A stretch of 25,232 nt of DNA from a virus. Under the pieces are notes generated by a model that saw only the letters and a list, made by a program, of their open reading frames with translations, was not told the DNA's origin and ran no database searches. Positions 13,508 through 21,546 of this stretch are shown here, one piece after another. The DNA lies in IMG/VR virus record IMGVR_UViG_3300046011_004470, positions 1-25,232 of that record, one strand, 5' to 3'. How positions within the stretch are numbered: position 1 is the first letter of the stretch; each line of letters begins with the position of its first letter. The position numbers and the translations under genes were made by a program.

Positions 13508-13963
13508 ATGCAAAATGCGACCACTGTCGAGCAGGTGCTGGCCGAGCACTACCCGCGATCGGGCGACGACCCGCTGTACGTGCCCTGGTGGGCGAAAGGC
13601 GAGTACGCGGCCCGGGTCGGCACGAAATGGGCGATGCCCGACGGCACCAAAATCGAAGGCGGACAAATCGTCCAAAGGGGCTCCGGAGCCTTTCCGAGCG
13701 CGTCGAGGGCCGAGCCGCTATCCAAGCCCCGACCCCAGGCCGAGAGCGCAAGGGAGACCCCACGGCGGGCCTCGTCGACCCCTTCGCGCAGCAAGCGACC
13801 CCTGGACCGAGTGGACGAGCTGCTGCAGGAGCACCGAACACTGGATGCCCGTACAGTGCTGTGTGTCCAGCATGGCATTGACCCGGCGATTCTGCGCGAC
13901 GCGCCGAACCCGGGAGTCGCCAGTATGCGGCTGGCCAACGCTCTGCGAAAGGTGCTGCGATGA
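13508..13963 (+). CDS. 151-residue protein related at its C-terminus to the gene at 12767
   Basis: Three parts: an N-terminal segment with LYVPWWAKGEYAARVGTKWA, a low-complexity Ser/Arg/Pro linker (about residues 57-97), and a C-terminal helical domain with ARTVLCVQHGIDPAIL...NPGVASMRLANALRKVLR. The end aligns with LNPGMQRMNLGNMLRKALR of the upstream gene, so the two look like diverged paralogues sharing one module. Shine-Dalgarno AGAGGATAAG at 13491-13500. ATGA overlap with the nuclease gene. Function unknown; a DNA-binding partner of the nuclease is possible. Confidence 0.78.
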   Translation: MQNATTVEQVLAEHYPRSGDDPLYVPWWAKGEYAARVGTKWAMPDGTKIEGGQIVQRGSGAFPSASRAEPLSKPRPQAESARETPRRASSTPSRSKRPLDRVDELLQEHRTLDARTVLCVQHGIDPAILRDAPNPGVASMRLANALRKVLR

Positions 13964-14388
13964 GGCTCCCCGAGCAGCGCCTGTGGGATTGGCTTGCCCG
14001 ACGCTGTGGGCACCTGGCTCACCTGCAGCGAATCGAAAACCGGGTCGGACGCGACGTGCCGGACCTGTACGTGGCCTGCTTTGGGTGGCAGGGCTGGGTC
14101 GAGCTTAAGGTGCTGCCCGCGTGGCCCAAAAAAGCCTCAACGCCCGTGCGGCTGGCGCACTGGACTGCGGGCCAGCGGGCCTGGGCTCGTCGGCACGAAC
14201 TGTACTGCGGGCGAGTCGCGCTGCTGGTCGAAATCGCGGAGAGCGAAACGCTGGTGTTGTTCTCGGCGGTGGACATCGTGGACTCGATCGACACTTGCAC
14301 TCGCGACCAATGGTTGCAGCGGGCTATCTGGTCCGGGCAGCGAAGTGCGACGGGCGAGCAGGTGCTTGACGCGCTGCGCCGAGTGTGA
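13960..14388 (+). CDS. PD-(D/E)XK family nuclease (VRR-NUC-like)
   Basis: A 142-residue small nuclease. The catalytic set is visible: E5 in the first helix, GRDVPDLYV with D35, then WVELKV with E48 and K50, the PD...ExK signature; a Q/W/R helix follows (TAGQRAWARRH). This matches VRR-NUC or phage Holliday-junction-resolvase-like nucleases acting on branched DNA or cutting ends. ATG at 13960 overlaps the previous stop (ATGA). It closes the early region and its 3' end holds the -35 box of a diverged promoter. In other phages such enzymes resolve replication intermediates before packaging. Confidence 0.82.
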   Translation: MRLPEQRLWDWLARRCGHLAHLQRIENRVGRDVPDLYVACFGWQGWVELKVLPAWPKKASTPVRLAHWTAGQRAWARRHELYCGRVALLVEIAESETLVLFSAVDIVDSIDTCTRDQWLQRAIWSGQRSATGEQVLDALRRV

Positions 14389-14394
14389 TACATT
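14366..14394 (+). promoter_or_regulatory. Diverged promoter module at the end of the early region
   Basis: TTGACG at 14366-14371, a 17-base spacer, TACATT at 14389-14394 with extended -10 TGA overlapping the nuclease stop codon. The geometry equals the early modules but the -10 is weaker and the leader box is missing; instead a hairpin GTGCCG/CGGCAC (14401-14419) follows. It would transcribe the intergenic region. Confidence 0.5.
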
Positions 14395-14456
14395 TACGGA
14401 GTGCCGTGCAACGCGGCACCGCTTGCCCATCGTCGGCAGCGCGGAACCCACAAAGC

Positions 14457-14672
14457 GTTCCATTGTTACATCGCAATGTAACAACCAGTGTAACAACTCT
14501 CCCATTCGAAAAAAGGCCCGGTGTTACATCGTTACATGCGCACGCGGGGGGTTGAGCTTGTCACGAAAATCTGAATTCGGGTATATGTGAGATGGAACAA
14601 TGTAACAAAACGCTCTTCTCGAATGGAAAAGCCGTTACATGAGCCGTTCCATCATCATGGAACGATGTAACA
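14457..14672. repeat. Clustered ATGTAAC / ATGGAAC half-sites, candidate origin or operator array
   Basis: About 215 bases hold eight TGTAAC/GTTACA-type half-sites and four ATGGAAC/GTTCCAT half-sites in both orientations. Clear structures: a perfect 9-base inverted repeat TTGTTACAT/ATGTAACAA (14463-14484, 4-base centre); two tandem GTTACAT copies (14523-14537); the composite ATGGAAC-A-ATGTAACA (14593-14607); and a nested palindrome GTTACAT-x4-CGTTCCAT-x4-ATGGAACG-ATGTAAC (14634-14671). No coding frame with support covers it. Such arrays are typical of iteron-like origins or multi-site operators. The repeats are observed; the function is inferred. Confidence 0.85.
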
Positions 14673-14763
14673 CGAGAGCGGCACTTTAGACGCCAAGTGT
14701 TGCTGCAGCACCACATTAGGACTCTTCGGGTCCCTCTCGTGTACGCGCACGATTGTTAATAGC

Positions 14764-14833
14764 TTCCGACTATTGATTTGTGACGGCCGATAGTTTATAG
14801 TTCCGGACTATCGATTTGTCACTCTCGATAGTT
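14764..14833 (+). repeat. Two direct 32-33-base repeats with ACTATCG/CGATAGT arms, candidate late control site
   Basis: Copies at 14764-14795 and 14801-14833 share TTCCG(G)ACTAT-GATTTGT-AC...CGATAGTT. Each has an internal inverted repeat: ACTATTG/CGATAGT (6 of 7) in the first and ACTATCG/CGATAGT (7 of 7) in the second. A possible promoter, TTGATT at 14773-14778, 17 bases, TATAGT at 14796-14801, is embedded, so the units may be operators controlling the terminase and head operon that begins 40-60 bases downstream. Confidence 0.75.
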
Positions 14834-14871
14834 GTAATGCCTACAAAGCCCGGGGTTGTGTCGTCCGTGCC

Positions 14872-15558
14872 ATGTGTGGTTTAATTCGCCCTATGGCTTT
14901 CAAGGACGACCTCACCACGCTGGACCAGATTGGTGCCGAAACGCTTGCCGAGTACGAGCGCCGTGCCGGGATTTCCGCTCAAACGCTGCTGAGCGAAATT
15001 CGACGCGACCGCGTGCGGATTCCACCAAGCGAATCCTCGCGTTTGCCTAATTCTCTCGCGTGCAACGATCCGACCGTGGCGGCGATTGGCGATCTCCGTT
15101 TGCACGAGGAGACGCGGGCGTACAAAATGCTGCAGATCCTGGCTGAGTTTCGTGATGGTCCGCCCGAGGCGCGATTCTCGATGCGGCACGCGTACACTAC
15201 AGCGGGCGTACATCGTTCCACGATGATCCAATGGCGAAAGGACCACAAGTTGTTTGATTCGCTTATGGAAGCGATTCAAGAGGAAATGATCGACACGCTG
15301 CGGGCTGAGGCCTACCGGCGTGCTGTGGTCGGACACGACGAGCCTCTGGTGCACCAAGGTCTCAAGACGGGCGACACGGTGAAAAAGTATAGTGATGGGC
15401 TGCTGCAGTTCACGCTCATGGGCTACGATGCGAAATTCCGGGCGAAAGACGTGAACATGAACGTCAGCGGATCGCTTGATTCCAACGTCAACATAGAGGG
15501 ACTACGTGACCGGCTTGCACAGCGGCTTGAGCAGAGGGCAAAGGCGGAAGGCCAGTAA
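14872..15558 (+). CDS. Terminase small subunit (TerS)
   Basis: DNA-recognition subunit of the packaging motor, 228 residues. A helix-turn-helix region lies near residues 103-125 (MRHAYTTAGVHRSTMIQWRKD), followed by a helical oligomerisation part and the segment AYRRAVVGHDEPLVHQG...KKYSDGLLQFTLMGYDAKFR, typical of one TerS family of tailed phages (VxKYSDxLLxxxLxGxxPxxYR). The start is uncertain: ATG 14872 or ATG 14893 (MAFKDDL...), neither with a good Shine-Dalgarno. It overlaps terL by 53 bases. The role is well supported by sequence and by the following TerL. Confidence 0.86.
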   Translation: MCGLIRPMAFKDDLTTLDQIGAETLAEYERRAGISAQTLLSEIRRDRVRIPPSESSRLPNSLACNDPTVAAIGDLRLHEETRAYKMLQILAEFRDGPPEARFSMRHAYTTAGVHRSTMIQWRKDHKLFDSLMEAIQEEMIDTLRAEAYRRAVVGHDEPLVHQGLKTGDTVKKYSDGLLQFTLMGYDAKFRAKDVNMNVSGSLDSNVNIEGLRDRLAQRLEQRAKAEGQ

Positions 15559-16939
15559 AGCTCGGAATCTCGTCGACCCGTCAAATCTGCGAGAGTTTAT
15601 CGCGGAATTGTCGAACGAGGAGGCGATCGAGCTTTTCTACGATTGGCAGACCTGGGCACGCCCGAACCAGTTCGTACCACCGGGTGATTTGTGGACGATC
15701 TGGCTTATCCTCGCGGGTCGAGGCTGGGGCAAAACGCGCTGCGGTGCCGAGTTCGTCCGGTTTCACGTGGAACGAGGCTTGGCGTCGCGCATCGCGCTGA
15801 TCGCCGAGGACGCGGGCGACGCCCGGGACGTCATGATCGAGGGCGAGTCGGGCATCTTGGCCATCTCGCACCCCAAGTGCAAGCCAGTGTTTGTCCCATC
15901 GAAACGCCGCATCGAGTGGCCCAATGGTGCGATCGCCACGATCTATTCAGACAACGACCCCGAGACCCTGCGCGGACCCCAGCACGATTTGGCCTGGGTC
16001 GACGAGCTTGCGAAATTCCGCAACGCTGAGGACATGTGGTCGAACCTTATGTTCGGCCTGCGCCTGGGGCAAAGGCCCAGGGTCTGCATTACGACCACGC
16101 CCAAGCCGATCCCCATCGTCCGTCGGCTGCTGGACGACGACCGCGTGCTGGTCACCACTGGCACGACTCACGAGAATTTCAATAACCTTGCCCCGACTTT
16201 CCGCGACGAAATCATCTCGCAGTACGAAGGCACGCGGCTGGGTCGCCAGGAGCTTTACGCCGAGGTGATCGACCCCGAGGACTATGGTATCGTCAAGCGC
16301 GATTGGTTCCGACTATGGGATGCTGATCGTCCATTGCCGGAGTTTATCTACATTTTGCAGTCCTACGACTGTGCCTACACCGAAAAGACCATCAACGATC
16401 CGACCGCGTGCAGCGTTTGGGGCATCTTCAAGCCCAGCGATGACCGCCCGATGTGCGCGATGCTCATCGACTGCTGGGAGGACTTTTTGGCTTACCCGGA
16501 CTTGCGCCCCAAGGTCATCGACGAGTTTAAATCGGTCTACGGCGAACCCGGTAAAAAGACGGATTTGGTGTTGGTCGAGGACAAAGCCTCGGGTATCAGC
16601 ATCTTGCAGGATTTGCAGCGGGCTGGGGTGCCGTGCCGTGCCTACAACCCGGGCAAGGCCGACAAGGTGCAGCGGCTGCATTTGGTGGCCAATATAATCA
16701 TGCATGGTCGCGTCTACATCCCCGAGTCCACCGTGCATCCGGGCGAGCCTCGCGATTGGGCCGAGCCGTTGGTAAGCCAGATTTGCTCGTTTCCCGAGGC
16801 CGAGCGCGATGACCTGACCGATACGACCACGCAAGCGCTGCGGCTGCTGCGCGACATGGGTTTCCTCAATTTCGACCCTGTACCGGAGGAAGAGTACGAC
16901 GAGGACAGGGGCAAGCGGGCAAACCCGTACGCGCAGTAA
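15506..16939 (+). CDS. Terminase large subunit (TerL)
   Basis: ATPase-nuclease that drives DNA into the prohead, 477 residues. Walker A is AGRGWGKT (70-77), Walker B LAWVDE near residues 161-166, and the coupling motif TTTPKP follows. The C-terminal RNase H-like nuclease shows QSYDCAYTEKT (first Asp), VLVEDKASG (second acidic residue) and the final acidic DLTDTTTQALRLL. The GTG start follows ATAGAGGGAC and lies inside terS. Length and motifs are complete, so the protein should be active. It belongs to the family 17 type (DNA-packaging protein) seen in many podo- and siphoviruses. Confidence 0.95.
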   Translation: MTGLHSGLSRGQRRKASKARNLVDPSNLREFIAELSNEEAIELFYDWQTWARPNQFVPPGDLWTIWLILAGRGWGKTRCGAEFVRFHVERGLASRIALIAEDAGDARDVMIEGESGILAISHPKCKPVFVPSKRRIEWPNGAIATIYSDNDPETLRGPQHDLAWVDELAKFRNAEDMWSNLMFGLRLGQRPRVCITTTPKPIPIVRRLLDDDRVLVTTGTTHENFNNLAPTFRDEIISQYEGTRLGRQELYAEVIDPEDYGIVKRDWFRLWDADRPLPEFIYILQSYDCAYTEKTINDPTACSVWGIFKPSDDRPMCAMLIDCWEDFLAYPDLRPKVIDEFKSVYGEPGKKTDLVLVEDKASGISILQDLQRAGVPCRAYNPGKADKVQRLHLVANIIMHGRVYIPESTVHPGEPRDWAEPLVSQICSFPEAERDDLTDTTTQALRLLRDMGFLNFDPVPEEEYDEDRGKRANPYAQ

Positions 16940-16951
16940 GGAATTACGACT

Positions 16952-18688
16952 ATGGCCGGTGCACTTGAAGACCTCGCAAAAACGCTGGACCTGCAGCCCG
17001 CTGATATACTGTCGGCATTTACTGGTCTTCGCGCAGCGGTACCGATTTACATGGGGCTGGGTGCCACCGGGCTCAATGCAGGCGAGGACGAGCAATTGCG
17101 CCGCATTTATGGCCCGCTGCCTCCGACGCCCGTTTCACGTGAAACGCCCGAGATGGCACAGCGGCGCATGGTCGAGGAGTTCGAGCAGCGTTTCCCCACA
17201 CCCGAACTTCGTCGCGCAGTGATCGAGCAGATGCGGGCCAATCGGCGCGAAGGCAGGTTCGACCCCAGCACTGCTACGCGGCGTGCGGATTTTGCACCCC
17301 ATGCACAGCCCGAGTACAAGGGTCCGGTGGCGACGCCATCGATCGGGAAGCGGAAATTCCAGGCCGGTGGCAAGGTGGTGAAGTCCGCGATGCAGAAAGC
17401 GCGAGATGTCGCAGCCGCTGAGTTGTGGCATGGCGGCAATTACCGCAGAGGCGAGACGATCAATCGACCGCTGTATATGACGCCGATTCGCGAGATGGCA
17501 GAGTCCTATGTCGATGTAAAGGGAGTGCCGGATGCTACATTGCAGCAGCTCAAGCCTCAGGTATCGCGACCTGCGCCTGAGCGTTTGGTGCGGGCGGCTT
17601 CGCGCCGATATGTGCCCGACAATGAGAGATTAGGCTATACACCAGCATCAGCGTTCGACGAGAATCTGCATGATCCGGAGCAGATTGCGGAGATGATTCG
17701 CGAATTGCAGCGGCGAGGATACGACAGCGCGGTAGCCCGTGATGTCGGAATGCGCCAGGGCATGTTTTTTGGCGCACCCGTGGGTGACGCGCTTGTAGTG
17801 TTTCCTGGTAATAAGGCTTATCAGGCCGGTGGTCGCGTCAAGAAGACCGCGCAGCAAATGGCGGACGAAATGCTCGTGCGGGGCACCAAGACCGCGCAAA
17901 GAGAACCGGTGAACCTGTCGCGCCGTGGCTTTTTCGGTTTGCCCGAGTCCAAATCGATGCCGCTGGCCAAGATCGACGACACGACACTGGACAAGCTTGA
18001 AAAGAAGTACGCGAGGGAGGGCCAAGCCCCGGCGCTTACCGAGCGGACCACGACGGTATCGCCCGATGCAGGCAAGACGCAATCGACTTTGCGGTCAATC
18101 GTCGAAACGCCCATGTCTCGACGCTCATTGCTCCAGGCCGCAGGGTCGCAGGCTGTGCAGAGTATGCTGCCCGCAGGCGCATTGCCAGTGCCTAGCGTCA
18201 GCAATTTGGTCAAGCCTGTGGTGCAAGCTGCTACCGCCGCACCTTCGCCGCTAAGCATGATGGGAGCGATAGCGAAAGCTGTGGAGGCAGGACTTAGCGA
18301 GCGCCAAGCTGTGGCGGCTGTGCGAAGTATGTTCCCGAAGGCCGATCGGTACGAAATCGAAGACTCATTTCAAATGCTGTCCGACCCGTATGTGAATTCG
18401 ACGATCGAACCCGGTGATCTGCAAAGACCCGTTGAGACGATGCGCAACCTAATAGCGCCAAATTTACCCAGCGATGCGAGTCCCTTTGCATTGCGTTCTG
18501 CCATGCGAGAGGTCAAGCGCGAAGCACCGTTAACTTATAGTGGTGCGAAAGGATTTGCCAAAGACGTTTGGGATGACGAGATCGAGACGTTGTTTGAACG
18601 TGGGTATATTAAATCCGACGATGAACTAAGACGGCTGCGCATGGGTGACGAGTCGATTTACGACTTGATGTACGATCGCGGTCGATAA
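16952..18688 (+). CDS. 578-residue multi-domain protein with possible ART-like region
   Basis: Between TerL and portal, with Shine-Dalgarno AAGGAA at 16938-16943. Two QAGG(K/R)V motifs (residues 137-142 and 291-296) bracket a region that starts LWHGGNYR and LYMTPIREMAESYVD, and ends RRGYDSAVARDVG...GDALVVFPGNK. That layout recalls ADP-ribosyltransferase-like (ART-PolyVal) domains of phage proteins (xHGx, FxTxxxxxAxxYA, GYDG, vvFxpxxiK), but without a sure catalytic Glu. Later come two twin-arginine-like pieces, LSRRGFFGL (about 322) and MSRRSLLQAAGS (388), and a helical C-terminus. Probably a polyvalent or internal virion protein delivered with the DNA. Coding certainty is high; the domain call is tentative. 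Confidence 0.8.
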   Translation: MAGALEDLAKTLDLQPADILSAFTGLRAAVPIYMGLGATGLNAGEDEQLRRIYGPLPPTPVSRETPEMAQRRMVEEFEQRFPTPELRRAVIEQMRANRREGRFDPSTATRRADFAPHAQPEYKGPVATPSIGKRKFQAGGKVVKSAMQKARDVAAAELWHGGNYRRGETINRPLYMTPIREMAESYVDVKGVPDATLQQLKPQVSRPAPERLVRAASRRYVPDNERLGYTPASAFDENLHDPEQIAEMIRELQRRGYDSAVARDVGMRQGMFFGAPVGDALVVFPGNKAYQAGGRVKKTAQQMADEMLVRGTKTAQREPVNLSRRGFFGLPESKSMPLAKIDDTTLDKLEKKYAREGQAPALTERTTTVSPDAGKTQSTLRSIVETPMSRRSLLQAAGSQAVQSMLPAGALPVPSVSNLVKPVVQAATAAPSPLSMMGAIAKAVEAGLSERQAVAAVRSMFPKADRYEIEDSFQMLSDPYVNSTIEPGDLQRPVETMRNLIAPNLPSDASPFALRSAMREVKREAPLTYSGAKGFAKDVWDDEIETLFERGYIKSDDELRRLRMGDESIYDLMYDRGR

Positions 18689-18699
18689 CGAAAGTGATT

Positions 18700-21213
18700 A
18701 TGGCCACTGAATTCCCACAACCGCAAACCGAACTACCCGAGGGACCTGAGGATCAGGAGGGCATTCTGTTCGACCTGGACGACGAATTCGCGGAGGTCGA
18801 GGAGCAGCCCGATGGCTCGGCTATCGTGCGGATGGACGAGTTCAAGGGTCCGATGGAGGACGACGATTTCTACTCGAATCTTGCCGAGAAAATCGACGGC
18901 TACAAGCTCGGGAAAATCGCGCTCAAGTATCTGGAACTGATCGAAAAGGACCGGGAGGCGCGTAAAGATCGGGACAAAAAGTACGAAGAGGGTCTCAAGC
19001 GCACGGGTCTCGGCAACGACGCGCCCGGTGGTGCTAATTTCCAGGGTGCATCGAAGGTGGTGCATCCGATCATGGCTGAGGCCTGCATTGATTTCGAGTC
19101 GCGGGCGATCAAAGAGCTATTTCCACCAGATGGTCCAGTGCGCACGAAAGTGCTGGGCAAGCAGGAGGAAGAAGCGACGTTGCGGGCCGAGCGCAAGCGC
19201 GATTGGATGAATTGGCAGTTGACCGAGCAGATCGAGGAGTTCCGCGACGAGCAGGAGCAATTGCTTACCCAACTGCCGCTCGGAGGGTCGCAGTACCTCA
19301 AGCTCTGGTACGACGAGCGCAAGAAACGACCATGCGCCGAGTTCATCCCGGTGGACAACATACTGCTGCCATTCGCAGCGACGTCGTTTTATACCGCACA
19401 GCGGGCTACTGAGCAGCAGGACATCACTGCCGAGGAATTCGAGGATCGCGTAGGGTCGGGCTTGTATATCGACGTCGATATCGGGATCGCGGCGATGGAA
19501 CCCGAGCCGACTGCATCGCAGAAGGCGAACAACAAGATCGAAGGCAAAACGTTCGAAGAGAATCAAGACGGGTTGCGTCGGGTGTACCACAGCTATGCGA
19601 ACATGGCTCTGGAGGACGACGCACGTACCGATGGCGAGGTCGCACCCTACATTTTAATGATCGACGAATTGACCGGTGAGGTCGTCGGGCTGTATCGCAA
19701 TTGGGAAGAGGGTGACGAAAGCCGTGCGAAACTCGAATGGGTGGTCGAATTCAAGTTCATCCCCTGGCGTGGAGCCTACGCGATTGGTCTGCCGCACCTC
19801 ATTGGAGGTCTTTCGGCGGCTCTCACCGGCTCCCTGCGTGCTCTTCTGGATTCGGCGCATATCAACAATGCTGCCACTATGCTCAAGCTCAAGGGTGCGA
19901 AGATTTCGGGCCAGTCCCAGCAGGTCGAAGTGACTCAGGTGGCCGAAATCGAGGGAGCCCCAGGGGTCGACGACGTGCGCAAGATCGCTATGCCGATGCC
20001 CTTTAATCCGCCCTCGCCGGTACTTTTCCAGCTTCTGGGGTGGTTGACTGGTGCAGCCAAGGGTGTCGTGACCACGAGCGAGGAGAAAATCGCGGACGTG
20101 ACGTCCAATTCCCCCGTCGGGACCACTCAAGCGCTCATCGAGCAGGGTGCAGCGGTATTTTCCGCTATTCATGCGCGACTTCATGCATCCCAATCGCGTG
20201 TTCTGAAGATCCTTCAGCGCATCAACCGCTGGTATTTGGATGACATGTCCAAGGGCGACATCGTGCAGGAACTGCCGATCAAGCGCGAGGATTTCAATCG
20301 AAGCACCGACGTGATCCCGGTGAGCGACCCTCACATATTCTCGGAGACTCAGCGTTTTGCGCAGAATCAGGCTGTGCTCGCTCTGATGGAGAAATTCCCG
20401 GATCAATTCGACCGCAGAGCTGTGCTGCAGCGGGTCATCAAGCAGATGAAGGTGCAAAACCCCACTGAATTGATGCCAGCGATGGCGGAACCGGAGGAGC
20501 GAAATGCAGCGGACGAGAATGCGGCGATGGCGATCGGTCGCGCAGCATTTGCGTACCCGCATCAGAACCAACTGGCGCATATTCAGGCGCATTTGGACTT
20601 CGCGCTGAACCCCATGCTGGGCTCTTTGCCTATCATCGCGCCGTCTTTCATGCCGATGTTCCTGGAGCATTTCAAGCAGCATTTGATCCTCTGGTATCTG
20701 GGCCACATGAACGGATACGTCGAGCAGTCGTTGGGCAAGAAGATCGAGGATTACGACATCCCAGGGATCACCGGAGACATCGACAAACTGTTCGCGGTGG
20801 CGTCGCAGCACACTGATATCGACACGAAAGAAGCGTTCGAGAAGGTCGCGCCAGCACTTCAAAAGCTCATCGAAGTCGCTCGGCAGTTCAAGCCCGAGCC
20901 CAAAATGGATGGAGCCGATTCAGTTATCCTCAAGACGTCGATGGCGGAGACCGAGAGGCGTGCGGCCAAAGACAAGATGGACGCAGAACACGCCAAAGCG
21001 AAGCTTCAGGCTGATATGCTCGAAGAGAATCGCAAGATGCAGATTCAGATCGCCACGAATGCGGCTGATAATCTGACTGACGAACGAATCAAGACTGCCG
21101 AACTGTCGAATGACGCTTCGCTCTTGAGAAATGAGCAGCAAAAAACTGCTATTGCCGCGCTGGAAAGCGCTCAACGAACCTTTGGAGAAGGAAATGGCTA
21201 CATCGAACAGTGA
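18700..21213 (+). CDS. Portal (head-to-tail connector) protein
   Basis: The dodecameric ring at the packaging vertex, here 837 residues, large for the class. Supporting segments: GANFQGASKVVHPIMAEACIDFESRAIKEL near 108-140, QLPLGGSQYLKLWYDE, IPWRGAYAIGLPHLIGGLSAALTGSLRALLDSAHINNAATML and DVTSNSPVGTTQALIEQG, all usual in large portals of podovirus-like phages. The C-terminal 120 residues form a long helix rich in Lys, Glu and Ala, comparable with the barrel of large portals. ATG 18700 is preferred to GTG 18694 because of the better spacing to GAAAG. The following small gene begins inside its end. Confidence 0.88.
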   Translation: MATEFPQPQTELPEGPEDQEGILFDLDDEFAEVEEQPDGSAIVRMDEFKGPMEDDDFYSNLAEKIDGYKLGKIALKYLELIEKDREARKDRDKKYEEGLKRTGLGNDAPGGANFQGASKVVHPIMAEACIDFESRAIKELFPPDGPVRTKVLGKQEEEATLRAERKRDWMNWQLTEQIEEFRDEQEQLLTQLPLGGSQYLKLWYDERKKRPCAEFIPVDNILLPFAATSFYTAQRATEQQDITAEEFEDRVGSGLYIDVDIGIAAMEPEPTASQKANNKIEGKTFEENQDGLRRVYHSYANMALEDDARTDGEVAPYILMIDELTGEVVGLYRNWEEGDESRAKLEWVVEFKFIPWRGAYAIGLPHLIGGLSAALTGSLRALLDSAHINNAATMLKLKGAKISGQSQQVEVTQVAEIEGAPGVDDVRKIAMPMPFNPPSPVLFQLLGWLTGAAKGVVTTSEEKIADVTSNSPVGTTQALIEQGAAVFSAIHARLHASQSRVLKILQRINRWYLDDMSKGDIVQELPIKREDFNRSTDVIPVSDPHIFSETQRFAQNQAVLALMEKFPDQFDRRAVLQRVIKQMKVQNPTELMPAMAEPEERNAADENAAMAIGRAAFAYPHQNQLAHIQAHLDFALNPMLGSLPIIAPSFMPMFLEHFKQHLILWYLGHMNGYVEQSLGKKIEDYDIPGITGDIDKLFAVASQHTDIDTKEAFEKVAPALQKLIEVARQFKPEPKMDGADSVILKTSMAETERRAAKDKMDAEHAKAKLQADMLEENRKMQIQIATNAADNLTDERIKTAELSNDASLLRNEQQKTAIAALESAQRTFGEGNGYIEQ

Positions 21214-21361
21214 TCAAATGGGTCAAGACGTGAACCTGCATAAACGAATCGCTATGGGCGCTCGGCTCGACGGCAGTTCGATGGGTGCCAAAGAGCAGCC
21301 CAAAAGCAGCTCCAGCAGCAAGCCCAAGGTGGGCGCACTCATGCAGGCGAAGAAGAAATAA
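21194..21361 (+). CDS. 55-residue Lys/Ser-rich protein, unknown function
   Basis: ATG 21194 is chosen for the strong GGAGAAGG at 21184-21191; an earlier in-frame ATG at 21131 has no such site. The short protein is basic and Ser-rich toward the end (KSSSSSKPKVG), probably disordered. It overlaps portal by 20 bases and the next gene by one base (TAATG). Position between portal and head genes suggests a head-assembly accessory role. Confidence 0.72.
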   Translation: MATSNSDQMGQDVNLHKRIAMGARLDGSSMGAKEQPKSSSSSKPKVGALMQAKKK

Positions 21362-21546
21362 TGCGATATGTCAGCGACTTCATCGGTGCTATCGAAGATC
21401 GCAAAACGGCAATCGCGCAATCGTTAGTTACTGGCCATGCCATTAACTTCGAAACCTACCAGCGTTTGGTAGGACAGCACCAAGGGCTTGAAGAAGCTCT
21501 GGTAATCCTTAACAATCTTCTAAAGGAAGACGAAATTGACAATTGA
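21361..21546 (+). CDS. 61-residue helical protein, unknown function
   Basis: Starts in TAATG with the upstream stop. Sequence pattern FIGAIEDRKTAIAQSLVTGHAINFETYQRLVGQHQGLEEALVIL is that of a small all-helical phage head-region protein that recurs in many tailed phages (x-G.a.s.e.YqrlvGxxqGLexaLxxI). Its role is not established. The GroES-like gene starts 11 bases before its end. Confidence 0.8.
   Translation: MRYVSDFIGAIEDRKTAIAQSLVTGHAINFETYQRLVGQHQGLEEALVILNNLLKEDEIDN

Noticed and set aside
13994-14590. A 198-codon + strand frame crossing the nuclease gene and the intergenic region
   Set aside because: It overlaps the well-supported PD-(D/E)XK nuclease in another frame, is Arg/Ser/Cys-rich like a shadow frame, and reads through the repeat array.
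14671-14741. A tRNA gene in the intergenic region
   Set aside because: A closing stem and inner hairpins of about tRNA size exist, but the D-loop GG, the TTC-type T-loop and a proper 5-base anticodon stem are missing.
16693-16698. TATAAT inside terL
   Set aside because: No -35-like hexamer at the right distance and no following gene needing a separate start.
18113-18160. Twin-arginine export signal MSRRSLLQAAGS in the 578-residue protein
   Set aside because: It lies inside the protein, has no Shine-Dalgarno for a separate start, and its hydrophobic stretch is weak; kept only as an odd motif.
19654-20862. A 402-codon minus-strand frame opposite the portal gene
   Set aside because: His/Arg/Leu-rich shadow of the portal codons; no Shine-Dalgarno and no recognisable domain. 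The same applies to the 339-codon minus-strand frame opposite the capsid gene (24128-25147).
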